The notes: generated from the sequence alone by a model not told the origin. A stretch of DNA of 58,826 bases from Bacteroidales bacterium (GCA_017483985.1 JAFUUB010000114.1:1-58826), one strand, 5' to 3'. Shown: positions 1-7,645, counted from the stretch's first letter. Program-made: numbers and translations.

Positions 1-95
1 ATACCAAAACGGGAAGAGATGTGTTTGACGGAATGGCCCGCCTCAAGCAACCCCATATACTTAAGGCGATCTTCAAAAGTGTGCTTTTTGCGCAT
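1..95 (-). CDS. IS3-type transposase OrfA-like helix-turn-helix protein, N-terminal fragment
   Basis: A reading frame opens at an ATG (minus strand, 95-93) and runs out of the window after 31 codons. The visible residues start MRKKHTFEDRLKYMGLLEAG and continue into HSVKHISSRFG. The pattern of basic start, helix, 'G-HSVKHISSRFG' turn resembles the N-terminal helix-turn-helix of OrfA proteins of IS3/IS150 elements, which bind the element ends. It lies just inside an IS150-like tip, which supports the call. Too little is present to tell whether the element is intact. Confidence 0.6.
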   Translation of the reverse strand, partial: MRKKHTFEDRLKYMGLLEAGHSVKHISSRFG

Positions 96-136
96 AACAA
101 AACCCCGAAAGTTTTTTGTCTAACTTTCGGGGTTCA
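1..136 (-). mobile_element. Outer end of an IS3-family (IS150-like) insertion sequence, cut by window edge
   Basis: Read on the minus strand from 136, the sequence begins with TG and continues ACCCCGAAAGTTAGACA, which resembles the terminal inverted repeats of IS150-type elements (TG..ACCCC..AAAGTT..ACA pattern). An 11-bp stem (101-111 with 124-134) lies inside the tip, and a transposase-type reading frame starts 41 bases further in. The element would extend leftwards out of the window, so its other end and any target duplication cannot be seen. The proposed edge at 136 lies 56 bp past the DUF4270 stop codon. The IS assignment rests on the terminal pattern plus the helix-turn-helix start and is an inference. 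Confidence 0.65.
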
Positions 137-192
137 TGTCAAAAGGCAGCCTTCCTTATTTTGTGCTTCCCCGCAGTGCGGAGGAAGACCTG

Positions 193-1830
193 TTATTCGC
201 TGGACGGGACGGCGTAGGTCACCCGCAGGCGCGGTCCGTTTTCCGAATCCGGCCCGTTGAGGACGGCGCGGTAGTACCGGTGGAAATCCATCATGGACTG
301 CGTGGACACGCTCGAACTGGATGAACTGAGCATGTTGGCCATCATCAGGTAGTTGTAATAGTTGTAGTAGTTGCCATAGCCATAGCCGCCGTAGCCGCCA
401 TAACCACCATAACCGTATCCGCCGTAACCGTAGCCACCGTAGCCGCCATAACCGCCGTACATGCTGTTGTAGTAGCTGGCGTAGGCCATTTGCTGGTAGT
501 AGTCGGCCATGTCGCTGTTGGCGCTGCTGCTGCTGGTGGTCGTGACGACCTCGTCGGCCATGGCCAGGAACCAGATGTCATAGTTCTCGATCTTCTCCGT
601 GTCCTCAAGCCGCAGGATGGACTGTACGTGGTGCGACAGGTCCGGGGCGTACATGAGGGTGGAACGGTTGATCGTGCCCTGGTTCTCGGTCGAGACGCTG
701 GCGTCGGTGATGCCGGCGAAGGTGACGGAGGTGTCGGTCACGATGCGGCAGGTCGGGCTCAGCGTGGTCGGATAGAGCCGCATGTCCTCGTAATCCTCCG
801 GGAATTCGAACGGCATTTCGATCGTGGCCTTGCTGACGATGATCTGGGACACGTCGCCGTGCTGGGAGACGATGGCGGAGAGCTTGTCCTTGATGGACTG
901 GGCCTTGACGACGGGCTTGAGGCCGCGTCCGCCTTCGAACCAGATCCGGTCGGTGGCTTTCCCTTCCATTTTCTTGCTCTCGTGGGTCGCCTGGTCGTAG
1001 GCGATCTGCGGATAATCGGTGACGGACGTCGAGGAGACGCCGCTCATGTCATATTTGCTGACCGGGCCGATATAGAAATAGAAGGACGTGTCGACCTGGC
1101 TCCGGGTGCCGTAGTCCGCCTTGAACTTCAGTACGGCGTAACTGCCGTAGATGCTGCCGTTGGCCACGTCGATCGGGACCTTGAACATGTTGATCCGGCC
1201 TCCGTTGCCGGCCGGTTCGTCGGTCGTGATGTAGATGCCGGGGAAGTTCTTGCGGTAGGTCTTGATGTCATCCAGGTCGGCCTGGCTGATCTGCATGTAG
1301 CGCTCGCCGAAAGCCTTGTTGAAGTTGAAGGAAAGGGAATCGGTGCCGTTATAGACCGGGATGCCCAGGGTGATCCGGTCCTTGGAGGGCTGGATCTTCG
1401 GGGCGTTGGACTTCATGTCGAGCTCCTTCTCGAGGGCGTAGACGTGGATGTTCTGCAGGATGTGGGCCTGGGAGAGGTCGCTGCAGGAAACGGAGTCATA
1501 CGGCGCCGTGAAGTGGAAGCTCTTGAAGGTCGCGTTCTTGCCGAAATCGAGGGTGTCGGCGACGGGGACGAGGGTGAACGCGGCGCTGCGCGTGGTCAGC
1601 CCGAACTGTTCGTCGCGGATGGCGCCGACCGTGAACCGGTACATGCTGAAGCCGGACAGGCTGTCCGGGCAGGCCATCTCAATGTCGTCGAGGTTGAATT
1701 CGGCGGTGTAGATATCGTATTTCTGGTTGGTGGCGATGTAGTCTTCGCCGAGCTGGTTGTCGATGCCGAAGCAGGATGTCAGGCAGGCCGCTGCCAGAAG
1801 GGCGGCCACGCCGTGGAATCGGAATTTCAT
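193..1830 (-). CDS. DUF4270 family lipoprotein with a Tyr/Gly-rich tract
   Basis: Predicted 545-residue exported lipoprotein. The signal peptide (MKFRFHGVAALLAAACLTSC) ends in a lipobox with Cys20. The body resembles the DUF4270 family, a Bacteroidota group of unknown function often encoded next to the short starch-synthase-like gene that lies 3 bp upstream here, so the two probably form one transcript. Residues about 453-490 are almost pure Tyr and Gly (repeats of YGG/YGGYG), followed by an Asn/Tyr stretch and a Ser run. This low-complexity block is unlike the rest of the protein. The gene ends 56 bp from the edge of an insertion sequence, which has spared it. Function unknown; family call fairly sure. 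Confidence 0.8.
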   Translation of the reverse strand: MKFRFHGVAALLAAACLTSCFGIDNQLGEDYIATNQKYDIYTAEFNLDDIEMACPDSLSGFSMYRFTVGAIRDEQFGLTTRSAAFTLVPVADTLDFGKNATFKSFHFTAPYDSVSCSDLSQAHILQNIHVYALEKELDMKSNAPKIQPSKDRITLGIPVYNGTDSLSFNFNKAFGERYMQISQADLDDIKTYRKNFPGIYITTDEPAGNGGRINMFKVPIDVANGSIYGSYAVLKFKADYGTRSQVDTSFYFYIGPVSKYDMSGVSSTSVTDYPQIAYDQATHESKKMEGKATDRIWFEGGRGLKPVVKAQSIKDKLSAIVSQHGDVSQIIVSKATIEMPFEFPEDYEDMRLYPTTLSPTCRIVTDTSVTFAGITDASVSTENQGTINRSTLMYAPDLSHHVQSILRLEDTEKIENYDIWFLAMADEVVTTTSSSSANSDMADYYQQMAYASYYNSMYGGYGGYGGYGYGGYGYGGYGGYGGYGYGNYYNYYNYLMMANMLSSSSSSVSTQSMMDFHRYYRAVLNGPDSENGPRLRVTYAVPSSE

Positions 1831-1833
1831 GCG

Positions 1834-2655
1834 CTACAGCTGGTCATAAAAACGGTTATACGCGTCGATGTAGGAGCCGTCTTCGAGGGCTGCCGCGTCA
1901 AAGGGCAGCAGCGGAAGGCCGAGGCTCTTGCAGTAGTCCGTGATTTCCGGGGCGACGTTCTCCGCGCCCAGGATGATGCCATCGGAATACTGCGCTGCAG
2001 TTTTAGCAAGATTTATGCCATCGGCCCGGTCCTGCAGGAAAGGCAGGTCGTCCTCGCCGACACCGCCGAACCTGGCCAGCTGGGCGAAATCGGGGGAGAA
2101 GGACTCGGTCGGGGTATCGTCATACAGGGAGAGGACGATCTTGCTGTTGGAGAAGATCGGATCCTCGCGGTAGGCTTTCTTGAGATAGGCCGGCAACACC
2201 TGGGAAATCCAGCCGTGGCAGTGGATGATGTCCGGGGCCCAGCGGAGCTTCTTGACGGTCTCCAGGACGCCGCGGGCGAAGAAGATGGCTCGTTCCGCGT
2301 TGTCGGCGAAGAAGAGGCCCTGCTCGTCGGCATAGGTCTGCTTGCGGCGGAAATAGTCTTCGTTATCAATGAAATAGACCTGCATGCGGGCGGCGGAAAT
2401 CGATGCCACCTTGATGATGAGGGGGCGGTCGACATCGCCGATGATGATGTTCATTCCGGAGAGCCGGATGACCTCATGTAACTGGTTCTTCCTCTCGTTG
2501 ATGCAGCCATAACGGGGCATGAACGACCGGATTTCCTTCCGGCGTTCCTGGATCCCCTGGGGGAGTTCCCGGCCGATGCGGGCGATCGGCGACTCCGGGA
2601 GATAGGGAAAAATCTCGGAATTGACGAACAGGATCTTTTTTGCGGAATCACCCAT
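1834..2655 (-). CDS. Glycogen/starch-synthase-like protein (GT5 N-terminal-domain family)
   Basis: 273 residues, only about half the length of a full glycogen synthase. The N-terminus (KKILFVNSEIFPYLPES) matches the ADP-glucose-binding start of GT5 synthases, but the usual KxGGL motif is replaced by 'ESPIARIGRELPQGI'. The segment 'DIIHCHGWISQVLPAYLK' corresponds to the conserved HDWQ/HCHGW region. The C-terminal GT-B half is missing, as in the short homologues known from Bacteroidota, so it may bind a nucleotide sugar or act as a partner rather than as a complete synthase. The ATG follows a divergent promoter region shared with ftsX, and the DUF4270 gene follows after 3 bp. Homology is clear; activity is uncertain. 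Confidence 0.8.
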   Translation of the reverse strand: MGDSAKKILFVNSEIFPYLPESPIARIGRELPQGIQERRKEIRSFMPRYGCINERKNQLHEVIRLSGMNIIIGDVDRPLIIKVASISAARMQVYFIDNEDYFRRKQTYADEQGLFFADNAERAIFFARGVLETVKKLRWAPDIIHCHGWISQVLPAYLKKAYREDPIFSNSKIVLSLYDDTPTESFSPDFAQLARFGGVGEDDLPFLQDRADGINLAKTAAQYSDGIILGAENVAPEITDYCKSLGLPLLPFDAAALEDGSYIDAYNRFYDQL

Positions 2656-2721
2656 AATCTTTTTGCTTCAAAACCTTTCCGGACTCCCGGGATTGCCGGG
2701 AAAGATCGGAAATCTAGTCTA

Positions 2722-2729
2722 CAAAGATA
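2722..2729 (-). promoter_or_regulatory. Bacteroidetes -7 box (TATCTTTG) for the starch-synthase-like/DUF4270 operon
   Basis: On the minus strand this reads TATCTTTG, a perfect match to TAnnTTTG. It lies 67 bp upstream of the start codon at 2655. It faces away from a second box at 2760-2767. Confidence 0.65.
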
Positions 2730-2759
2730 AGATTTTTTTTTCATATTTCCATAAATCAC

Positions 2760-2767
2760 TATCTTTG
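2760..2767 (+). promoter_or_regulatory. Bacteroidetes -7 box (TATCTTTG) for the ftsX operon
   Basis: TATCTTTG, a perfect TAnnTTTG match, ends 18 bp before the chosen ftsX start at 2786. This predicts a leader of only about 10 bases and is the main reason for rejecting the longer upstream start of the open frame, which would begin before the promoter. Confidence 0.7.
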
Positions 2768-2785
2768 ACAGCAATTTGGAGTACT

Positions 2786-3664
2786 ATGGCTAAAGGGGAA
2801 AACAGGATGATACGGCGCAGGCTGGCGAATGCCTACCTGTCCTCGGTCGTCAGTATCAGCCTCGTGCTGTTGCTGGTCGGCGTGGCGAGCCTGCTGCTGG
2901 TCAATACGGACAATGTCTCGGATTATTTCAAGGAGAACATGAAGGTTTCCGTCCTGATGATGCCCGAAGTCTCCGATGCCCAGGCGATGGACTACCAGGC
3001 GGTCCTGGACTCGATGCCCTTCATCCGCGGGACCGAATTCATTTCCCGCGCCCAGGGCGAACAGGAAATGGCCCGGATGCTCGGAAAAGATTTCCTGAGC
3101 GTCTTCGAAACCTCGCCGATCCCCGTCTCCGTGGACGTGACCCTGACGGCCGATTATGTTTCCGACGACAGTCTGAAGGTCGTCAGCCAGAAGCTGTCGG
3201 CGTCTCCGCTGGTCGATGAGGTCGTCTGGCAGAAGTCCCTGGTGGATGCGCTGGGCGCCAACCTGGCCCGGATCTCCCTGGTGCTGGGCGTCTTCATCGT
3301 CCTGCTGCTGTTCATCTCCTTCGTGCTGATCGGCAATACGATGCGCCTGAGCGTGTACGCGCGCCGCTTCACGATCCATACGATGAAGATGGTCGGGGCG
3401 ACCAAGGGCTTCATCCGCGGCCCCTTCCTGGTGAACTCCGCCCTGCTCGGGCTGTTCTCCTCCCTGGTGGCCATCCTCCTGCTGGTGGGCCTGCTGTTCG
3501 TGCTCCGCAGCCATTTCCCCCAGCTGTTCACCCTTTTCCGACTGGACCTGCTGCTCATCGCGATGGGGATCGTGGTCGTCTCCGGCGTACTCATCTGCCT
3601 GGCCAGTACCTACATCGCCGTCGGGCGCCTGGTCCGTCTCGACAAATCAGAACTCTACTACTAG
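2786..3664 (+). CDS. ftsX: Cell division protein FtsX (permease-like)
   Basis: 292 residues, beginning MAKGENRMIRRRLANAYLSS. An ABC3-type permease layout is visible: a first membrane helix (about 24-43), an extracytoplasmic domain (about 50-165) and three C-terminal helices between about 170 and 285. In the family FtsX pairs with the ATPase FtsE and relays division signals to periplasmic peptidoglycan hydrolases; ftsE is not in this window. The open frame extends upstream, but the promoter at 2760-2767 fixes the start at 2786. DUF3098 and uppP follow, an order known in Bacteroidota. Confidence 0.88.
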   Translation: MAKGENRMIRRRLANAYLSSVVSISLVLLLVGVASLLLVNTDNVSDYFKENMKVSVLMMPEVSDAQAMDYQAVLDSMPFIRGTEFISRAQGEQEMARMLGKDFLSVFETSPIPVSVDVTLTADYVSDDSLKVVSQKLSASPLVDEVVWQKSLVDALGANLARISLVLGVFIVLLLFISFVLIGNTMRLSVYARRFTIHTMKMVGATKGFIRGPFLVNSALLGLFSSLVAILLLVGLLFVLRSHFPQLFTLFRLDLLLIAMGIVVVSGVLICLASTYIAVGRLVRLDKSELYY

Positions 3665-3667
3665 ATT

Positions 3668-3916
3668 ATGGACAATAACTTCGCTCTCACCAAGAAAGGA
3701 CTCCGTCTGCTGCTGGCGGGCCTGCTCGTCATGGTCGCCGGCTATATCCTGATGACCGGCGGCGGCAGCAAGGACCCCGCCGTGTTCAATCCGGCCATGT
3801 TTGATTTCCGCCGTCTCGTGGCGGCCCCGCTCGTGATCCTGTGCGGGGTCATCGTCGAGATCGTGGCGATCATGGGCTGTTTCCGGGACGATAGCAAGAA
3901 CAAGAAGCAGTCATGA
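3668..3916 (+). CDS. DUF3098 family small membrane protein
   Basis: 82 residues with two predicted membrane helices (about 11-30 and 52-70) separated by a short loop holding 'GGGSKDPAVFNPAMFDFRR'. The start MDNNFALTKKGLRLLLAG and the conserved 'D.RR...APL.I..G...E..AIM' pattern fit the DUF3098 family. It sits 3 bp after ftsX and its last 4 bases overlap uppP, so translation is probably coupled. No biochemical role is known; the constant position between ftsX and uppP suggests envelope growth or division. Confidence 0.82.
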   Translation: MDNNFALTKKGLRLLLAGLLVMVAGYILMTGGGSKDPAVFNPAMFDFRRLVAAPLVILCGVIVEIVAIMGCFRDDSKNKKQS

Positions 3917-4734
3917 GCTGGTGGCAGGCGATCTTGCTCGGCCTGGTCCAGGGCCTGACCGAGTTCCTTCCGGTCAGCAGCAGCGGCCACCTGATGATTT
4001 TCAAGGAGCTGCTGGGCGTGGATGCGGAAGGTTTCCTGGATTTTACGGTGACCGTCCATTTTGCGACCGTCCTGAGCACCCTCGTGGTGTTCTGGGGCGT
4101 CATCTGGAACCTGCTGAAAGGGCTCCTGAAATTCCGTTACAACGATGAGACGGACTATGTCTGCAAGCTGGTCGTGTCCATGATTCCCGTGGGCATCGTC
4201 GGGGTCTTCTTCAAGGACCAGGTCGAAGCCCTGTTCGGGGAGAGCCTGATCCCGGTGGCCGTCGGCCTCTGCATCACGGCCGCCCTGCTGTTCTTCTCGG
4301 ATCATTTCAACCTGTTCCAGCGCTTTGCCAAGGCCCCGAAGCCGTACCGCAACGGGATTTCCTTCTGGCAGGCCTTCACGGTCGGCATCGGGCAGGCTTT
4401 CGCCGTCGCCCCGGGCATCTCCCGCAGTGGCACCACGATCGCGACCGGCCTGATGGCGGGCGTCGACCGCAGCCGGATGGCGCAGTTCTCCTTCCTGATG
4501 GTCCTTGCCCCGATCATCGGTGAGCAGAGTTTGGACCTGCTGAAAGTGGCGACCGGCCATGCCTCCTTCGGGGACGGCGTCGGCCCCGTTGCCCTGCTGC
4601 TGGGCTTTGCCACGGCCTTCGCCGCCGGCCTGTTCGCCTGCCGGGCGATGATCGCCCTGGTCAAAAAAGCCCGCCTGTCCTGGTTCTCCCTGTATTGCCT
4701 GGTCATCGCACTGCTGATTTTCATCTTGGCCTGA
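3913..4734 (+). CDS. uppP: Undecaprenyl-diphosphatase (UppP/BacA)
   Basis: 273-residue polytopic membrane enzyme that dephosphorylates undecaprenyl diphosphate and so recycles the lipid carrier for peptidoglycan and other surface glycans. Both family signatures are present: GLVQGLTEFLPVSSSGH (residues 10-26, with Glu17) and PGISRSGTT (167-175, with the catalytic-region Arg171 and Ser172). Length is normal for the family. The start overlaps the end of DUF3098 by 4 bp and the stop overlaps the next ATG by 1 base (TGATG), indicating tight coupling. Confidence 0.95.
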   Translation: MSWWQAILLGLVQGLTEFLPVSSSGHLMIFKELLGVDAEGFLDFTVTVHFATVLSTLVVFWGVIWNLLKGLLKFRYNDETDYVCKLVVSMIPVGIVGVFFKDQVEALFGESLIPVAVGLCITAALLFFSDHFNLFQRFAKAPKPYRNGISFWQAFTVGIGQAFAVAPGISRSGTTIATGLMAGVDRSRMAQFSFLMVLAPIIGEQSLDLLKVATGHASFGDGVGPVALLLGFATAFAAGLFACRAMIALVKKARLSWFSLYCLVIALLIFILA

Positions 4735-5465
4735 TGCGGACCCTGACCTATTTCGTTTCCGATGTGCACCTGGGCCTGGATGTCAAGGATCCGGCCGCCC
4801 GGGAGGCGCGCTTCGTACGGTTCCTGCGTTCGATCCCGGCGGAGCGGACGGAGACGTTGTACCTGCTGGGGGACATCTGGGATTTCTGGTATGAGTACCG
4901 GGACGTGGTCCCCAAGGGCTATGTCCGGGTGTTCGCGGCCCTGACGGACCTGATGGATGCGGGCGTCAAGGTGCGGTTCTTCACGGGCAACCACGATATC
5001 TGGGCCTATTCCTATTTCGAAAGCCTCGGGATGGAACGCCTGGAGCAGCCGGCCGTGGTCGAGATCGCCGGCAAGACCTTCTGCCTGGGACATGGCGACG
5101 GCCTGGGGCCGGGCATGCGCGGGTACAAGCTGATGCGCGCGGTATTCCACAACCGGTTCCTGCAGACCCTGTTCAGCGGCCTGCATCCGTGGTTCGCCTT
5201 CCGGCTGGGCAACGGGTGGTCCCGGAGCAGCCGGCTGGCCAAAAGCGAGGAATACGTGTTCAAGGGGAAGGAGGAGCCGCTGTACCGCTGGGCGGTGGCC
5301 TTTGCGGAGAAACGGCATGTGGACTATTTCATTTTCGGCCACCTGCATGCCTCCGTCGACCTGCCGCTTCCGGGCGGAGGCCGCCTGATGGTCCTGAAGG
5401 ACTGGATGGATGCTTCGCCTTATTTCTTCTTTGACGGGGCGGACGTGTTCACCCGCTTGAGCTGA
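4734..5465 (+). CDS. lpxH: LpxH-like UDP-2,3-diacylglucosamine pyrophosphatase (metallophosphatase)
   Basis: 243 residues in the calcineurin-like fold. Metal-binding motifs appear in order: D10-x-H12 (SDVHLG), GD(I)WD (46-50), GNHD (85-88), GHGD (119-122) and a C-terminal FGHLH. The LpxH family cleaves UDP-diacylglucosamine to lipid X in lipid A synthesis, and linkage to uppP supports an envelope role. The start at 4734 overlaps the uppP stop; a longer upstream start inside uppP is unlikely. The last 46 bases overlap the convergent DUF4294 gene. Other metallophosphatases look similar, so the exact substrate is inferred. Confidence 0.82.
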   Translation: MRTLTYFVSDVHLGLDVKDPAAREARFVRFLRSIPAERTETLYLLGDIWDFWYEYRDVVPKGYVRVFAALTDLMDAGVKVRFFTGNHDIWAYSYFESLGMERLEQPAVVEIAGKTFCLGHGDGLGPGMRGYKLMRAVFHNRFLQTLFSGLHPWFAFRLGNGWSRSSRLAKSEEYVFKGKEEPLYRWAVAFAEKRHVDYFIFGHLHASVDLPLPGGGRLMVLKDWMDASPYFFFDGADVFTRLS

Positions 5466-6094
5466 GGGGCCGGCGGGTATTTGCCGAAGATCGAGTAGTA
5501 GAGTCCCTCGAATTCCCCCTTTTCCCAGATGACGACCAGGTCTTCGATGGCCTTGTCTTCCTGGTTGGGATCGTACTGGCGCTTGAGGTTGCCGCCGAAG
5601 AGCTTGGCGATGCCCTGCCAGAAAGCCGCCGTGAATCCGTTCTTGTAGTCTTTGATGATGTCGTAGGGGGTGATGCCGGTCTCGCGCCCGATCAGCTGGA
5701 TCAGCAGCTTGCCCTGGGAGATGGTCATGTCGCGGATGACGCTCTCGTAATTGTCGAAGATGCTTTTCTGGATCTGGTTGATATACCGTTCTTTCTTCAG
5801 CCTTTTCAAGTTCTCCTCCTCGATCGTCCGGTCCGCTTCCAGCACGACCTCCTGCGCAAGGAGCGCATACGGGTAGGTCTTCGCGAAATTGTGCACGAGC
5901 CGGTAGTACTTGCGCCACTGGCGGCCCTTCTTCTTGCCGATGTAGATGTAGGACGGCCGGAGGGTGTCGATGTAGAGGGTGTCCTTCCCTTCGATGATAT
6001 AGGGGAGGAAGCCGCGGTTCTGCGCACGGAGCGGGGCGGCCAGGGCCAGGAGTCCCAGCAGCAGGACGAGCAGGTATGCGGTTTTCCGTTTCAT
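5420..6094 (-). CDS. DUF4294 domain-containing exported protein
   Basis: 224 residues with a Sec-type signal peptide (MKRKTAYLLVLLLGLLALAAPLRAQ). The mature part carries the DUF4294 pattern: 'YIIEGKDTLYIDTL' followed by 'RLVHNFAKTYPYALLA' and a charged helical region, ending in Lys residues. Function is unknown in the family. ATG at 6094 is preferred over an in-frame TTG at 6106, because that codon lies inside the -7 promoter box. The 3' end overlaps lpxH on the other strand by 46 bp, so the two transcripts must run through each other. Confidence 0.85.
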   Translation of the reverse strand: MKRKTAYLLVLLLGLLALAAPLRAQNRGFLPYIIEGKDTLYIDTLRPSYIYIGKKKGRQWRKYYRLVHNFAKTYPYALLAQEVVLEADRTIEEENLKRLKKERYINQIQKSIFDNYESVIRDMTISQGKLLIQLIGRETGITPYDIIKDYKNGFTAAFWQGIAKLFGGNLKRQYDPNQEDKAIEDLVVIWEKGEFEGLYYSIFGKYPPAPQLKRVNTSAPSKKK

Positions 6095-6103
6095 CTTCGC
6101 ATG

Positions 6104-6111
6104 CAAAGGTA
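6104..6111 (-). promoter_or_regulatory. Bacteroidetes -7 box (TACCTTTG) for the DUF4294 gene
   Basis: Perfect TAnnTTTG on the minus strand, ending 9 bp before the ATG at 6094. Transcription would begin almost at the start codon, giving a leaderless or nearly leaderless mRNA. Confidence 0.6.
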
Positions 6112-6260
6112 CACAAATTTCAGATACTGTGCCACGGGGTTCCGGGCCCTGTCGAAAATGCCGTCAAGAATTTTTCAACGCATCTTGTAACTGGCTGAAA
6201 AACGCTGAGATAACTTTCAAATTTTGGTGTCGAAAAGATTGAAAAATTTTCTGAGAAATG

Positions 6261-6290
6261 TTTGTTTCTCGGATATTTTTGCTAACTTTG
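6261..6290 (+). promoter_or_regulatory. Promoter of the rplP-led ribosomal protein operon (TTTG ... TAACTTTG)
   Basis: A -33-like TTTG at 6261-6264 is followed, after 18 bp, by TAACTTTG at 6283-6290, matching both parts of the Bacteroidetes housekeeping promoter. The surrounding DNA is AT-rich, unlike the coding regions. It would give a leader of about 80 bases before rplP. Confidence 0.75.
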
Positions 6291-6300
6291 CAGTCCCCAA

Positions 6301-6337
6301 ATTGAGGTATATTTTACCCAACCGATTGAGCCTCAAT
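6301..6337 (+). promoter_or_regulatory. Possible structured leader of the rplP operon
   Basis: The leader holds ATTGAGG (6301-6307) and its reverse complement CCTCAAT (6331-6337), able to form a 7-bp stem. A second copy of ATTGAG (6325-6330) directly abuts the complement. A role in ribosomal protein autoregulation is speculative. Confidence 0.3.
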
Positions 6338-6379
6338 GAGTTAGGGAAATTTAGGAAATATTTTTAAAGTAATACACCC

Positions 6380-6799
6380 ATGTTACAACCTAAGAGAACA
6401 AAATTCAGAAGGGAGCAGAAAGGCCGCATGAAAGGCAATGCCCAGCGTGGCAACCAGCTTGCATTCGGTTCCTTTGGTATCAAGACCCTTGAGAATTGCT
6501 GGCTGACCGCCCAGCAGATCGAGGCCGCCCGTCAGGCCATTTCCCGTCGCATGAACCGCGAAGGCCAGATCTGGATCCGCGTCTTCCCTGTCAAGCCGGT
6601 GACCAAGAAGCCGTTGTCCACCCGTATGGGTAAAGGTAAGGGTGATCCTTACGGCTTCGTCGCCCCGATCACTCCGGGCCGTATCCTTTTCGAAGCCGAG
6701 GGTGTGTCCCTCGAGACCGCCAAGGAAGCCATGCGCCTGGCCGCCAACAAGCTTCCGGTTGCTACGAAGTTCATCGTCCGCAGGGATTATGTCGAATAA
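6380..6799 (+). CDS. rplP: 50S ribosomal protein L16
   Basis: 139 residues, full length. Family signature 'MGKGKGDP' (with the loop reaching towards the tRNA sites) and '[10 protein letters not shown]' are present. L16 sits at the base of the central protuberance. Normally rplP lies inside the S10 operon after rpsC; here it is the first gene, about 90 bp behind a strong promoter, and rpsJ, rplC, rplD, rplW, rplB, rpsS, rplV and rpsC are not upstream. rpmC follows after 17 bp. Confidence 0.97.
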   Translation: MLQPKRTKFRREQKGRMKGNAQRGNQLAFGSFGIKTLENCWLTAQQIEAARQAISRRMNREGQIWIRVFPVKPVTKKPLSTRMGKGKGDPYGFVAPITPGRILFEAEGVSLETAKEAMRLAANKLPVATKFIVRRDYVE

Positions 6800-6816
6800 T
6801 TTAACGGTAGAGAAAC

Positions 6817-7011
6817 ATGAAGACTAAAGAAGTACGCGAGATGTCGATCGCCGATCTGCAGGACCGTATCGCCGGCATGAAGGCCGAACTCGACCAGATG
6901 AAGCTTGAGCACGCCATCTCTCCTATGGAGGACACCTCCAAATTCAAGAAAATGAGACAGGATATCGCCCGCATGATCACGATCCTGGCCGAAAAAGAAA
7001 ACAACCAGTAA
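6817..7011 (+). CDS. rpmC: 50S ribosomal protein L29
   Basis: 64 residues, two long alpha helices as expected for L29, which lies near the exit tunnel. '[18 protein letters not shown]' and '[14 protein letters not shown]' match the family's start and the normally 'R..IARI.T.L' end. Part of the ribosomal operon, 17 bp after rplP and 11 bp before rpsQ. Confidence 0.95.
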   Translation: MKTKEVREMSIADLQDRIAGMKAELDQMKLEHAISPMEDTSKFKKMRQDIARMITILAEKENNQ

Positions 7012-7022
7012 TCAGAAGTACC

Positions 7023-7277
7023 ATGGAAAGAAATCTTCGCAAGGAAAGAATCGGTGTCGTGGTCAGCAACAAGATGGAGAAGACCATCATCGTCGCCGTC
7101 GAAACGAAGGAGAAGCATCCCCTCTATGGCAAGTTTGTCAACAAGACCACCAAGTTCGTCGCTCAGGATGAGAAGAACGAGTGCAGCGAAGGCGACCGCG
7201 TCCGCATCATGGAGACCCGCCCGCTGAGCAAGACCAAGAGATGGAGATTAGTTGAAATCGTCGAAAAAGTTAAATAA
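7023..7277 (+). CDS. rpsQ: 30S ribosomal protein S17
   Basis: 84 residues. OB-fold protein of the 30S body. '[18 protein letters not shown]' and '[21 protein letters not shown]' are the family's conserved blocks. The rplN start follows after 2 bp, suggesting coupled translation. Confidence 0.96.
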   Translation: MERNLRKERIGVVVSNKMEKTIIVAVETKEKHPLYGKFVNKTTKFVAQDEKNECSEGDRVRIMETRPLSKTKRWRLVEIVEKVK

Positions 7278-7279
7278 CA

Positions 7280-7645
7280 ATGATACAGCAGGAAACACGT
7301 TTGAAGGTGGCCGACAACAGCGGTGCGAAGGAAGTCCTTTGCATCCGTGTCCTGGGCGGTACCCACCACCGTTATGCAACTGTAGGCGACCAGATCGTCG
7401 TGGCAGTCAAGAGCGCTATCCCTGGCAGTGATGTGAAGAAAGGTTCCGTCACCAAGGCCGTGGTAGTCCGTACCAAGAAAGAGATCCGCAGGGCGGACGG
7501 TTCCTACATCCGCTTCGATGATAACGCCTGCGTCCTCCTCAACAATGCGGGTGAGGTTCGCGGAACGCGTATCTTCGGCCCTGTCTCCAGGGAACTGCGT
7601 GACAAATACATGAAGATTGTTTCACTGGCACCGGAGGTCCTTTAA
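7280..7645 (+). CDS. rplN: 50S ribosomal protein L14
   Basis: 121 residues, full length. Begins [18 protein letters not shown], the standard L14 start, and contains '[10 protein letters not shown]'-type sequence near the end ([16 protein letters not shown]). L14 contacts L19 and 16S rRNA at a subunit bridge. Located 2 bp after rpsQ in the operon. Confidence 0.97.
   Translation: MIQQETRLKVADNSGAKEVLCIRVLGGTHHRYATVGDQIVVAVKSAIPGSDVKKGSVTKAVVVRTKKEIRRADGSYIRFDDNACVLLNNAGEVRGTRIFGPVSRELRDKYMKIVSLAPEVL

Noticed and set aside
101..134. Independent terminator of the DUF4270 gene
   Set aside because: The stem is part of an IS150-like end rather than a host terminator, although it may stop transcription too.
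490..2481. 663-codon plus-strand open frame opposite DUF4270 and the starch-synthase-like gene
   Set aside because: Composition dominated by Asp, Gly, Val and Leu as expected for the antisense of GC-rich genes; no recognisable motif; spans two real genes.
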